DNA from: Gnetum montanum
Lineage: Eukaryota; Streptophyta; Gnetopsida; Gnetales; Gnetaceae
DNA: 64,000 nt
Direction of reading: 5' to 3'
NCBI GenBank assembly: GCA_015680685.1
Contig: MNCI01012629.1
Span: 128,148-192,147 of the forward strand
A program made the position numbers and the translations under genes. Under the pieces are notes generated by a model that had not been told where the DNA came from, did no database searches, and worked only from the letters and a program-made list of their open reading frames with translations. This document shows, in pieces, positions 47,770 to 61,035 of the stretch (its first letter is position 1; the number at the start of each line of letters is the position of its first letter).

Positions 47770-49980
47770 TCTACCACTATGTACCATAAAGTAGTAGGAG
47801 ATAGAAAGCATAGTAATCAAAATACCCAAAAGGAAGAAACTATTAGTAGGAGATAGTCATGTAATATTGAAATTATAGGTTCATGTTAGTCTTGGAGAGA
47901 AGATTCATAGAAAATGAAGTGAGGCTGAGTACTTTAATATATATCTCACAACCAATTAGAAACCAAGTAAGAAAGTAACAAACCAACTAAAATTAAAAAA
48001 GGAAAGATGTTATATAGAAGAGAAGAGAAGGTGAAAAAGACTCTAGAATTCACAATCTAAAGAAGATAAAAAGCTACTAATGTTGTGACACTAAGTAAGA
48101 AAGAGTTAGTTACAGCAAATTATCAAATCACAAAAATCGAACATAGAAAAATAACAAAAAACTTAACCATTGATGGGGCATGATAACCAAAAATTAGCTA
48201 CTTAATAAATCCTTAGGTAATTTTAATACTTATAAAACCATATAAGCATACAAATAAACTTGGAAGCTTAATAGCTTACTAAGCACTTGGAAATCTACCT
48301 TAACTTATTAATGCTAACTTAGGCCTTTGCATAACATAAGATTAGAGTTTAGTGAAAAATCAATATTCATGGCCAAAATAGAAATCCATTGAATTAAAAA
48401 AGCATAACATAAAATAAATAAAGAAATATCCTTTGTCTACAACACATCACTTAGATAACAATGCTTCCATGTTATGCTCAGATATAAAATTTGCACCAAC
48501 ATCAAGTTATTCCATTCAAGCCTTTTAACTAGAATTTGCATGAAACACATATAGGAAGGGTTAGAACACCTTCATAGTAGAGGAAACTATTGATGCATAA
48601 ATTTTGGATGTACCAACATTAGGAAAAAAATTTATTTAAGGAGACTATTGCCTAGGGCACCTCCCATATGGGTACATAAACCCAAGAATAGTCTTAGCTG
48701 GAGAGGGCTATGCGATGTTAAAAAAAAGGTAAATTAAACTAGAAAATTGAGATAGTTTAAATTGAATAACTATCTTGAACTTTAAGACTTCATGAAAATA
48801 TAGTAGGTAACTAGAAAATTTAAACTTTTCCCTAGTCCCTATTGCTACTGCTAGTTTGTGTCATCTCGTTGTTGCGAACACCACCACAATCAACACTACT
48901 TGTAGCCACTAGGAGATGGAGATAAAGAGAGAGAGAGATGCTACTATTGTCAACTCTGTGTGCTATAGAAAAGTCATTCATAGCCTTTGTTTTCTACCAT
49001 GCATGCCATTCTATCTACCACATGTGCTACCAAAGAGAGGAGAGGCTGGACCCCTCCACTGCCACTTGGAGTGCATGCCTGCTACTATTTGTAGTTGCAT
49101 GCTACTATCTGCCATAGACATGCCTACCATAGATGTTGCCATTCATGCATCACTTGCTGTTGGTGGTAGAAAACCCAAGGAGGTTACCTGCTACAAATTC
49201 ATCATAGTCAAGAGAGATTTCCTACCATAGTGAATGTCATGCACTAGTTTCTTTAGATGCATATCTAACACTGCCACTACCATTACTATCCTAATGCATG
49301 CCACATTGTTGATGCTATTGTGTTGATTGCAACTGCCACCATCATGTGCCTTGTGGGAGTGAGGAGAGGTTGGCCGATGATGATACACTAAAGAAAGGAA
49401 AATCATCGTCCACTAGTCTCCTCTAGAGAGGGGAGTCCTTGATAGATGATCCATTTATTACCTTTTAGGGTCCATCAGCATTCCAACTAATGTTGAGAGT
49501 GAGAGGGGAGGCTCGTTGAACAATGATCCACCTACCACCTATTGCTGCTACCCACCTGTGCCACTACTATTCACTGTGCCATGCATTACTACTGATGCGC
49601 ACTCCATAGATCCTATGCCTTTTGTCTTTGCAGCCATTGGAGGAGAGAGAGGAGGCTATCGAATCTTATTGTCACTTGCCATGTGCATGCTATTGTAGTT
49701 TGCCACTATCCACAGCCACACCTACCACATGCTTGTAAGAGTCAGTAGAGGCTCCTAGGTTCGATCCTGCTTCATCTTGCAACTATCTTTAGCATGCCCT
49801 ATTGCTACAAGAGAGAGAGGAAAGGCTATAGGTGCTACCTACCATCTGGCACCATGTCACTAGACTAGAGAGAAAGGAGGCATCACCCCCTCTTCCTTCA
49901 CAACATCTGCTCACCTTCCTTTTATAGTCACTCATCTGGGTGTTTGAATGCCCATGTGTTGCATTGGTTACACCCATCAC
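47770..49980. other. Gene-poor DNA
   Basis: 47770-48880 is AT-rich. 48880-49980 is richer in C and in CCACC/TGCTACTA words, with several short frames in conflicting directions and no recognised domain. No RNA gene was seen. Confidence 0.5.
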
Positions 49981-50260
49981 CCAGGCCCTTACACAACTTC
50001 TATAATGCCCAGGAGTACCCCACCATCCACCATCTTTTTAACTCCTACCACCATCACCATTAGTTACCCCACCTTTGCAACCATTATGTAACCCACGTTC
50101 TACATCATTTGGGCTGTTACGCAACTTTTGTAATGCTTGAGACTGCCATGTCATCCACCACCTTTATAACTCCTACCACCATCACCATTAGTTACACCAC
50201 CTTTGTGACTATCATGCAACCCATAATCTATACCACCTAGGCCATTATGTCCATGCCATT
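49981..50260. repeat. Tandem repeat, about 120-130 bp unit
   Basis: ACTCCTACCACCATCACCAT with TAGTTAC occurs at about 50040 and 50168. GCCCTTACACAACTTCTATAATGCC (about 49985) recurs as GGGCTGTTACGCAACTTTTG at about 50110, and a partial third copy (AGGCCATTATG) starts near 50231. So there are two copies plus a partial one. Confidence 0.7.
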
Positions 50261-50269
50261 ATGGTGTGA

Positions 50270-51690
50270 CAACGTAATTGCTACCACAAGATCACCATTA
50301 TGAATCGGGCCTCAATACGTGCTTGTACAAATTAACTTTCTTTACGCTCAGTACCAGGGGATTAGACTTATTGATCATGGCCCCATGCCTAACATGGACG
50401 ATGTTAGCATCAACAAAAAACGACCTTAGTGCTACTTAAAATAGGTTGAAAGAAGCGGCTAATGCTACAAAATACATTGTTAGAACCAATAACTATTACT
50501 AGTTAACATGGTTGTTAATTAAGATCATTAACATTACTATTAATACCTATCATTTATCCATGATTTTTCCTAGGTTCCTGTGGTATTTCCATGATGTTCT
50601 TAGCATCAAACATTAGGCTAATATTAACTTAACTAGTTAGCAAGGATTGTTTGGTGTGTCACCTTACCTATCTAGCTTAACACTCATGTATAAGAATGTC
50701 CAAATATTATGTTAAAAACCCTTATGAATGTCAAATGACCAATAGTTAGGTTATATTATGGCTTGTATCAATCCCATAATTACCTTAGATCCTAGCTTCT
50801 TACTACCATCCTAGATAAGATCTACTACTAATTGCATGACCCATAGGTTGATTGGCCAACTTTGGAGTTAACTTAGATAGCTAAGGAGTCATTTCTGTAC
50901 TAGTTTCCTTATTGAAAATCATGTTGTTAATGGACCCTTTGATACTATTTGCATTTCTCTTAGGTTAATGATTAAGCTTTGAAATCAACCAAGATGAAAA
51001 AATAGCAAATATCATTACCCTACTTATCATCAATGAACCCTACTAATACTATCTGTAATACTTTCAAGTTGATGGTTCAACTTTGAAGTCATTCTTGATG
51101 ACAAACCAATCAATATCAGTAACTTGAATGTTTTTTCCTTAGCTTTCAATGTCTCAAACATGCCCATACATGCCCAAAATGTCTGCTAGCTATTATTGAA
51201 TGAAAATGTTATTTCCCTCTGATGTCGTGATTATCATCTCATTTTGAAAAACATGAAAACATTTCATCATGTCTTGCATCATAATCCTCCTTATATTTAT
51301 CATGACCTAGTTCATGACATTTATGAGGACCATTTTCATTGTCACCACTAGAAAGAGATGATGTAAGAGAAAGATAAAGTTGAAACACAAAGTAGAAATT
51401 GTGGAAAATTGTTAATTACAGTAAGAAAATAGCACACCAAAGTTTGATTGACAATAAGAAAGAAGTTAGTTTGACATAGAAAAGAATAATAAAAATGTAT
51501 CTTTAAAGAGGATTGAACTATGATGAAGACTTAATGAAAGAAAGAACATTTCTTGTACATTGAATGATCAGTTGAGAGCAAAGCTTTATCAAGTAAGAGT
51601 AGGTTCAAATGTAAAAATTACTAAGAGATTCATCACACACAACGATGAACAAGAGAGCAATAAGAGAGATATGCATAAATGATGTCAAGA
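50270..51690. other. AT-rich DNA without recognised features
   Basis: No gene or repeat family was recognised; only short frames with stops. Confidence 0.45.
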
Positions 51691-51805
51691 GAGGCACCCT
51701 TGGTAGGCACAAATCTAATTAGAACTTTATATAACTCAGCATTGCCCACTGGAATTGAACCCATAACCTGGAGCTTCCAAATCAAGTGCCTTACCAATAG
51801 GCTAA
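51690..51805 (-). mobile_element. Candidate tRNA-derived SINE or decayed tRNA
   Basis: The minus strand has an A-box-like TTAGCCTATTGGTAAGGC (about 51783-51800) and a B-box GGTTCAATTCC (51747-51757, one mismatch to GGTTCGANTCC), about 43 nt apart, as in Pol III promoters. The implied cloverleaf is poor, so a functional tRNA is unlikely. Layout resembles plant Au-type SINEs. The 3' end is not defined. Confidence 0.4.
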
Positions 51806-52640
51806 CATCTAATTGCAATAACATAATTTCTAAGATTAGATTATATGTTTCTACAAGAGAGTTTAAATGATCAAATAATGAATTTAAGTCATCAAAAAAA
51901 TATTAAAATAAGCCCACATGCATAAGAATGGATTCCAAGATAAAATAAAAGAATAAGCAAACTAAACCTAAAATAATTATTTAAATGTATTTTTATCATA
52001 TTATTACATTATTCTAGTATTGAATACCATAATAATATAAATTATATATAATATCATAAACATTAATAAAAGACTAGCAATGAGCCATCATCATCCTTCC
52101 AACCTATCCTTTACAAGAGGCACCAAGCATTAGCAAATACTAAGAAATAATATTCAAGAAAAGAAATACAAAAGAATAATATTTCAAATATGTAATAAGA
52201 GTAAGGTCTAAGATCCAAACTATAAAAAACATGAGACATAATAAAATATATATACTTATACATAAGAGTTGATCCAAGATACATTATGCACAAGCTTATA
52301 AGAAAATACGCCATGATATAGTAATCATAAAATGCCAATGTAATACATATAAATAAGGAGTCAAAAGTTCAAACCTCAAGATGTACATCCATATTTAAAA
52401 GAGAGACATTAGAATACACTAGCATGAACAACTAATAAGATACAATATATTATTAACATAATATATTTAAATATACCCTTATACTTAAGAAATAAGCATA
52501 AGAAAATAAATAACAAATCTAAGATCCTAGGTTCAAAACACTAAGGTATTCCACAAATCCTCTTCATATGGTGAGTTTTCTTGAAAACTTCTTAATGTCT
52601 TCAAAAACATATGAAGTAACTATGAACAACATTCCAAAAC
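51806..52640. other. AT-rich DNA, 3' flank of the copia element
   Basis: Very AT-rich. It may include the 3' non-coding part or LTR of the copia element on the minus strand, but no LTR pair was identified. Confidence 0.4.
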
Positions 52641-54975
52641 TATTTTCAAAATGTTTGATATTTCTTCCCATCAATAGGCTTATTCATTATGTCTATAACT
52701 TGAATAGTATTGAGAATATTTACAAGGTCAATCATATGTATTTGAAAAAATTTCCGAATTTTATGAACTTTCACATAATAGTGTTTTTTCTTATCATTAT
52801 GCACCAAATTTTAATCTCTTTTAATAGTAGCTTGACTATCAACTTAAAAATATGCTCTCTTCTTTTGTTGAAGATCAATAATATCAAGACCTTTTCTCAA
52901 CCAAATAATCTCTTTGTTGGTTTTCCATGTTGTTGTGTATTTTGCTTTGATGAAAGATGCAGCAACTGATTTGCGCTTTTTAGATCTCTAGGTTATAGGT
53001 GAATCTACCAAAAAACATTACATATCTAAATGTAGACTAATATGTATATGTATCCTGAGCATAGTTTGAGTGTGAATATGCTATTTTAATTGAAAATTCA
53101 TATTTCTTTTTTAGACATGCCTTAAGTTTGAGTTATTTAAAGGTATTTAAGCACACAAACAAGTGCATCCATATTAATTTCATGTGTAATTTACATATAT
53201 ATATAGAAAATACACTAATAACATAGCTCATATTAGGTTATAAGAAAGTTAAATAGATAAGACTACCAACCAACCTTCTATACTTAGTTGCATTTGTAGG
53301 TTCAGTGTCATCATTTGAACTTAACTTATCTCCTTGAGGTATAGGAATGATAACATGATGAAAATGCATCATTTTAAAAGATCTGAGAAGGTTTTTAATT
53401 TATTTTTTTGGCATTAGGATGATGCTCTTATTTTTATGTAATATCTTGACTCTAAGGTAAAAATTAATAATGTCGAGATCAAAGATTTGAAAACCCAAGC
53501 TCTTAAATTCTTTCACTTCTTTTTTATGGCTACTCAATGTTAACACATCATCCATAAAAATGGTAATATAAGTTACTTTTTCTTTACTTGGTAAAAATAA
53601 TATCATCAATATCTTGGTAGTTACAATTAAATCCTATGGACTTTATGTATGTTGATAACTTTTTATACCAAGTTCTAGGAGCTTACTTAAGTCTATATAA
53701 GAACTTCCCTAAATAACAAATCTTTTGCACTTCATTAGGAATCTCAAAGCCTTTAGCTTAAAGCATATAGATTTCTCCTTGAAGATCACCATTTAAGAAA
53801 GTTTTTTTTCCAACTAAATGATGCAACTTCTACCTTTTTTGAGATGCTAATCTTATAAGAGTCCTAATAGTTTTCCACTTGGCTATCACAACAAAGATTT
53901 CCTTATAACCAACACTTTCTTGTTATCAAAAGCCAATGACAAGGAGATGGACTTTGTGTTTATCTAGTGTACCATCAACATTATACTTTTTTTGATACAT
54001 CCATTTATTTTACAAAGGTTTATGTCTAAAGGGTAAATCTATGAATTCTTAAGTATCATTTTTTTTATTAAAACTTATTTTAACTTCATAGCTTTTTTAC
54101 CAATAAGCATGATGATTTGCTTTAAAGAAGTTAGAAGGTTAACCATTAAATGTGAGATGAAGTTCATTTAATCCTATATTTGATTTTTATTTTTTGTATA
54201 TATATATAAAACTTCAAAATTTGATCAAACCTTCCTTCCCATCTATTTAAACATTTTTACCATCATTAAATTCTTTAGATTAGCTAGTGGATTATTGATC
54301 TTATTGATGATCTTATGATGAGGGTTGATAGTAAGCATCTTTTGATTTGCAGTGTCTTTTGGATAAACTGGCCAGTGATCTATGTTTTTTCACCTTTCAA
54401 CAATAGGTATATATACACCCTTGAATATAGTTGGTTGAGGTTGATTTTTGAAAGATTGAGGTTTGAACTTATTTTTATTCTTATTTTTGGAGAAGATGAC
54501 ATCATAAGAAATGATTATCATGCACCTAGATGGAAGTAATACTTGATATACTTTATAGTTAGGGAACTAGCCAACAAAAATATTCTATATATAATGAGCA
54601 TTCAATTTGCCTCATTGCTCTTTTATGATGTGAAGAGAACATGGACTTTAAAAAATATTAAGATGTAAGAGATATTATATATGATTATGTCATTTCTCAT
54701 ATGGAGATTCCCCATTAAATATCTCAACTATATCATTTTGTTGAGGAGTGTATAAAACTATTCTTTGATAATGAAGGTTTCCAACTTGCAAAATAAGGAG
54801 AAATCATGAGAAGTATGTTATCTTCTATTATTTAAGCAAAGAGCCTTGATGAAACATTTTGATTTTTCTATACTCAAGCCTTACAAGCCTTAAATACTAC
54901 AAGAGCATCACTTTTATGATTGATGAAATAGACCCGAGAACATTAGTTATAATCATCAAGGAATCTTATGAATTA
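52640..54975 (-). mobile_element. Ty1/copia retrotransposon remnant (int-RT-RNase H)
   Basis: Minus strand, in copia order. Integrase core pieces are RVYFINHKSDALVVFKACKA (about 54890-54950) and YTPQQN-like plus IFNGESPYEKWHN (about 54690-54760). RT pieces are KYNVDGTLDKHK (about 53960), FLNGDLQGEIYM (about 53780), ICYLGKFLYRLK and IFMDDVLTLSSHKKEV (53500-53560). RNase H has KRKSVAASFIKAKY (about 52950) and the SQATI...HNDKKKHYYVK segment (about 52800). The integrase-before-RT order separates copia from gypsy. There are many frameshifts; gag, protease and LTRs were not identified. Confidence 0.83.
53400..53609 (-). pseudogene. Copia RT fragment with YVDD-type box
   Basis: The longest open piece of the copia RT: 70 codons with FMDDVLTLSSHKKEVKEFKS, equivalent to YVDDILI...EI..FK, then YLRVKI, equivalent to YILGIEI. 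Both catalytic Asp residues are kept. Confidence 0.8.
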
Positions 54976-57315
54976 GGAATAACTTGAATGATTTGATGTA
55001 GGGCTTGTGTAGGTTGAAAGAAATGTATCATTCATGACCACGAAGTAACATACAAAAATCATATCACAGATCGAGAGCATAAATATAAGTCATTGCATAA
55101 AAACCTAGAGATACATTATGTTATAAAATAATCCACATATATGAAAGATATCATATCCTACTAGAAACATCATTGCTAAGTAAAATGTTATATGTAAAAC
55201 TACTCTAACTATAGCATGGCTAGTAACATCATCAAAGCATAAACTCAAGCTTATAAATATATATCTCCTAGCACATATATCGCTAGTGTGTATCTAATAT
55301 ATCAACATGATTAAAGTGTCATAAGATAAAATCATAATTTTACTAGTCATCAAACAATACTAAAAGCCACACTACTATAGTTTGTCTAACTATAGATTGT
55401 CCAAGTACATAAGAGTCCATAGTTTATACATCCATGATTAATGATCAAGTTTTACTATAATAACTTCACATATTAAATTTTCTAATCCTAGAAAACATGT
55501 AAAATATCCATATAGCATCCAAGCATGAGCCCATCCATCCTTTTAGCAAAACTAGGACTTGAAATGTAAAAGTATATTAGTAAAATCGAGTGAAATCCTT
55601 GGACATCTTCCTTAGTCTACCAAAGGCATGGACCATGGATTGTAGGTGTATACAAGGGGGAAATTCAACTTACAAGCAACATATAAGAAAGCAAGCCACA
55701 ACATACAAATCATGCACATCCAATCACTCATATGAGAATATGAATATGTCAAGATATAAAGACCTCCATTACACCACTAACTACTTAATCATTGAGAGTA
55801 TCATGCACCACACTTAGTGTATAATGTGAAATATATTATCATGAATACTTGATTTAGATTCCAAAATCATAATCAAGTAAACCTTATTTCTAGAACTTAA
55901 TTTATTAGTTTCACTAATCTTAGTGATATCTAGCATATACTATTTGAAATCACATCTAGTGCTAGAGGTGTCAAACATTCCATCTAGTATTATGAAATAT
56001 AGGAAAATTAGTGAAGGTTATAACAATACCTCTCTCCTATGGGGTGGGGTCCATAATAAGAACCTTATTAATAGCAAGGGTTAGTCGATAACTATCCAAG
56101 ATGCCCATTGAAAACCTACTGTACAAACTTGATGCTAGCTTCTAAATAAAAAATAATAATACTATTAGGTCACAACTAACTAAAAATCATAAAAAAAAGG
56201 TCATTCATCACAACATGTAATATCCAAAAATAATGATCAAGGGACTACACAATTATGGAGAAAGAATCATGTCAGCTATACACGAAGATCCCAAAACCAT
56301 AAATTTAGGGAAGTACAACTAACCTCAAAAACACAAACTAAGAACTATCCAATTAGCATATTCTATTCATGTCTTAGATCATGCCTAAATCTCATTTAAA
56401 AATGATCCTAAAATTTAAGAAGAATAAGTAAAAGAAAGAATCATAACCTCACCATAGCTTATGGTAATAATTGCTAGTTCATCTTGTCCTTGTCATGATT
56501 CCTAGTGGGGACCATGACCTTATCACAACTTGATCATAACTTATGTCCCTTTTTCTTTCTTCATCAACAACAATCATGATTAGATCATGAACTCACTATG
56601 GTACATTGTGAGAAACTACAACCTAGACATGATCTTGTAATGACTTCTAGTATGATTCATTTTGTTAGGTAGCCAACTACGAGTTCACTATAAGTCATGG
56701 TGCCAAGTTAAGACTTGATCATGACTTATAGTTGACTTGGAACATCAACCATACAAGTTGTTGTGGAGAAATAGAAATGGTTATGATCTTTAAAATCAAT
56801 CAACAATAGCAACATCAATATAGTGGGGGTGTAATGCATAATAAAGCTCTATTAGAAATGAAGAAAAGATCTTGAAACTAAGAAAGATGCCTCTAAATGA
56901 TGTAACAAAATGAAATATGGAAAACTAAAATTGCTCATAAAAGAAAAGTAGATAAAGGTCATATGCCTAAAATAGATAAGATCTAATCAATGTTATAAAT
57001 TATATTCTTAGAAAAAGTGCCAAATGTATGAATGCTACAAGTGCATGTACATAAATCCTAATGCACAACCTAATGATAGTGAAATATGAGAAAGTTTATG
57101 ATTTACAATGCAAACCTATGCAAGGGTAGAACCTAATCAAACACCATTAGGTGAGGAAGAGTCAAAGGCTCTTACTTGCAATCACTAATTAACAAGGTTG
57201 CAAATGATGTGCATGACACAAACTTGCTATGACATGATGGCACCAATCTCATACATACACCACTATGCTCTCTCAATTGTAAGAGCTTCTACCTCCTAAG
57301 ACAAAGGATGTTACA
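54976..57315. other. AT-rich DNA between copia and element E
   Basis: No gene recognised. The left part could be the decayed 5' half (gag, protease) of the copia element. 56450-56760 has several TCATGATCTNN/CATGACTTAT-like words but no clear repeat unit. Confidence 0.4.
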
Positions 57316-60300
57316 TGTAGTGATTGAAAACATTAGTGGTTGGAACACCAAGAGGTCACTAGGCGTACAACCTAATCCCAGATCCATGTGAGGGTCGTGC
57401 TAGAGTAAATAGAAGCAGGGTGCCCTCAATGGTCTGGTCGATTAGACATGGACTTAATCGGTGTACAATAACCTTTCGTAAACATTGGTTTTAAGGATGT
57501 TATGTATAACTTATGTGATAAATGTAAACTGATAAGCAAGGATGCAAAATATAGTAATAGTAAAAATGAGATGAAATAATCTTGAGTGAGAAAGTGCACC
57601 ACCCCAAGATCGGGGGATCTGATCTTTGTTTGACTGAAGGAGATGTACAACTGATGTGTAGTCTAGCTAGGCACAGCTTACTATGAAGCGCTATGGTCAT
57701 AGCTCCTTGAATTGCTGTCAACATCTTGCTAACAGGAACCTCTTACTTGCTCTCTTTGCCAAAGCTAATCACCAGAAGGAAAAAATGCCAAAAATGCCAA
57801 ACTTAAAAGCCAACCAAAGGAAAGATGATTCCAAACGCCAACTATGCCACAAGAAAAGCCAACCCTTTGAATGTTGTTCACCAGGGTATTTATAAAGCCA
57901 GATGTGGGAGAGAAATGTGGTTTGGATGCCACATGTCTTGGGTCCCACAGAGTGTGAACATGACTATGCTATGCTGCTGTGTGATGTTGTGCTGCAGTGT
58001 CACGCTGGTGTGCTACGCTACAGTGTGATGCTGAATGTGAAGCTTGTTGTACTATGACCATACCGTTCAAGTTTCATATGCCAAAATCCAGTGAACTACC
58101 ATGTTTGTTATCAAGAATGCCAATAATGAATGCAAAGTGGAGCCTGTGCTCCAGGACTACGTTTTCCCTACTTTTGTGAGTAGGGTCAAGCGTAGGAACA
58201 ACTTTGGGGATAATCAGGGGGTGCAAAACAAAGAAAACTTGCTGATTCTGTATGTTAACGAAATGCCAGGATGGGAGTGACCATTGCCAACAAATTCTAG
58301 GGCTAACTAGAGATGCTTTGAGGCTTTCATATGAGTGTTACGCTACTTACGCTATAGCATATGGGTGTAGTGTAAACACCCACAAGCTATGCTGTGCTAC
58401 GCTGTGCTACGCTGCAAAGTGTAGCTATGAGTCTTGAAAGAAATCTTGCCTGAAAGCCAAGAATACCTGTTTGAGGCTTAGCTAGGTAAGCAACTGCAAC
58501 CTTGTCTTTCATGCTAAAAGGTCATGGGACCTACGAAGTTCATCCTTGAGACACTTTTGTGCTTTGTATCCTTGCTACGCTCTGCTATGCTACATAGCGT
58601 AGCACAATGTAGTAGCTAGTGTGACATGAATTTATTTTTGATTTGCAATGCTTTGTGAAGCAATTCTGCTTAGGGCTCGAGGGGCGAAGTGGGACATGCA
58701 GTCTTGGAGGTCTGAATGTGGCCAAGTATCCCTTTGCTGGGAACCACTTGGGAGAGGACCTTTGTGCACTTTGTCCTTGCTATGCTGTCCTATGCTACAT
58801 AGCATAGCATAGCATAGCACCCAGTTTGGCTCAAATTCTAACTTACTTTGCAAAAATTTTGTCATAGGATGTTAGTCATGTCCTGTCGTGGTAGCAGAGC
58901 AAACCTATTTGATGGTTGAAGCATGGGCAAATAAGCTTACTCCATTAGAACCATCTGAGTAGGAGTATTATCAGAGTGCATCCCTGCTACGTTGTGCTAC
59001 ATTGCGTAGCATAGCACAGCGTAGCACTCAAATTGAAATGATTTCTACAAAACTTACCACATTTTGCTGCATCATGTTGCATCAAGGTTGAACTGGGGCA
59101 AATATTCCAGAGGGTTGAGTCGTTGTCAATATGCATCTTAGGTGTTTGATCAGTCTTCCCAAGGCCTGCTACGCTGTGCAGCATAACGTGGCGTAGCAGG
59201 TCTTGTAGTTAGAAAAATTGCCAAACTATTTCACTCATCTTGAACACTTTTGGCCACTCCTAGCATGGTCCCTGGGTAGACCATTAGCTGGGTCAAGTGT
59301 CAAGCTAGGCAGGCTAGAGGGTGTAGCAAACCTGTTAGCCCGGGAGATAGAAAATTTGCCAGACTGTATGGTCTACCCCTGGTGCCTCTTTCATGCAAAC
59401 TTGCCTTGTGGCTGGGTGCTACATTAACTGTGCTATAGAGGATGATAGGCAAGCTTGGAAGCAACATTGCAAGCATTAGGACTCCCAAGGTGCCATGTCG
59501 TCTACATGGTCCATTGTGACATCATGTTTGCAAAGATCCTTGCCCAAATTCTGGGACTGTTAAATCGTGAGAGTCCCAAAATTTATAGTGTTTCAATGGC
59601 CCCTCTTTGTTAATGTTTGGAGGATTTGCCCAAGAGACATCGACAAAGAATATGAAACACCATGAGGAACAAGACACAAACATTGCTCTTCAGTGCCCAC
59701 TTGGACCACGCTTTGCTACGTTTGCAAGTACTAGGAGAGTGATTGTAAGGTAAGGGGGAAAGGGATGGAGTTGAGGAAATAGGTTCGGGGAAGAAATGAA
59801 TGTAAAATGTAATGCTTTGAAAAAGTGTTGCCATAGCGTGATCCCTTGTCGGAGTGCTTATGAGGGAGTTAGCACGCATGCGTGTCTTTCTTTATCAACC
59901 TTTGACCTCTCACCGAAGTGCTTAGAGATGGTCGATTTATGGCCAAAGCGATTGTAAAGTAGCTTTTGTGCCATTTCTTTTAGGCACTTATCTTTTTTTT
60001 TGAGCTTCTTGCTCTTTTGTGCTTTTCTTGCTTGTCTTTTGTTGTACACCCACGTTCACTTGTGGACAACCTTGTCGTTGTTGTAGGATAGGTGTTTCCT
60101 CCCTGAGATGAGTTGTGTTACATCCATGTGGGGCTTTAACCTACCTACATATGCTTCCGATGGGATGAGTTGCATTGCATCCATCATGAACCTGGGGGTT
60201 GGTCATGTGAAAGGGCTTTTTGTACATCGAGGAAGCTTGTAAAGGGGATGTGAGAGACTACAGGTATAGGGAACGAAGATCAAGTTGGTTGAAAGGAATT

Positions 60301-60951
60301 TAGGACATGCACTATCAAGTAGTTAGGCTAATCTAAGTGGGTGCTTTGGAGGAATGTAGTGCGTTGCTCTCGTGCTGAAATGCATCCCTAAATGACGCTA
60401 TCTTGGCTTGTATCCTGCAAACACAATAGAGAGAAAACCATAAAAAAGCAACCATCGAGTGAAGTGAAGGTAAATTCCTACTTGCTTTGGACACTTCTAG
60501 AGTCATACGTGTTGTTTCTGAAGTGTGCGATGTCCAAAGTAGGAAGGCCAGCACGGGTTCCAACGGTAGTAGGCCAGAAAGGTTAGCATCAAAGAGACTA
60601 GGAGCGATGGCGATGCAGGTGCTCAGGATTCCTTGCCTAAGGCAAACATCTGCAGTCCAGCTGTAAGGGGAGAAGCCTAATAGCTGAACGTCTTTGTGAC
60701 TCAGATAATGACAAGGGTTGGAGGATGATAGCACTATGGCTGGCCCACAATAGTGCTAGGACTCTAGCAGTAGGTGTTGACAGTAAGAGCTACTGCTAGG
60801 ATGATTGGCTGTGGTAGCGGTAGCTTCAGAAGGTCAGCAAGATGTCAAGAGACATATCTGGAAGATTAGCAAGATGCTAGGGGCAGTGACACTACATGTG
60901 TTCTAGAGGGTTTTTTCTTGGAGACATGAACTACATCCTAGAATTACAACA
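57316..60951 (-). repeat. 3' LTR of element E
   Basis: In minus orientation it starts TGTTGTAATTC directly after the PPT (GAGGTGGGG, 60952-60960) and ends CACTACA at 57316. Length is 3,636 bp. A minus-strand TATAAATA is at 57887-57894, leaving a 3-kb U3 and about 0.57 kb of R-U5. Partial copies at 34655-36300 and 46286-46915 share the same terminus. Only one LTR is in the window, so the start is inferred from the PPT and TG/CA ends. Confidence 0.7.
58300..59200. repeat. Clustered TGCTACGC / GCGTAGCA palindromes in the E LTR U3
   Basis: Imperfect hairpins built from GCTACGC or GCTATGC and its complement recur at about 58380-58430, 58575-58605, 58770-58820, 58985-59025 and 59165-59200, about 180-210 bp apart. 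The truncated LTR at 34655-36300 has related ones at about 35660, 35795 and 35915. The surrounding sequence is weakly repeated. Confidence 0.7.
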
Positions 60952-61035
60952 CCCCACCTCGTGTTGTCTAGGGGGTTTGAAAGTGTGCACGTTCACTTGT
61001 TCACAAGAGTCACATGTGTGCGCTGGGTAGCATTT

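Noticed and set aside
48916-49230. 104-codon plus frame and neighbouring frames as a gene
   Set aside because: No recognisable domain, frames in opposite directions overlap, and composition is that of a CCACC/TGCTACTA-rich repeat.
51690-51805. Functional tRNA gene
   Set aside because: Acceptor and anticodon stems do not pair well; only the A- and B-box-like motifs are preserved.
60333-60734. 133-codon minus frame inside the E LTR
   Set aside because: It lies in U3 of the LTR, has no known motif, and the partial LTR copies do not reach this part to test conservation.
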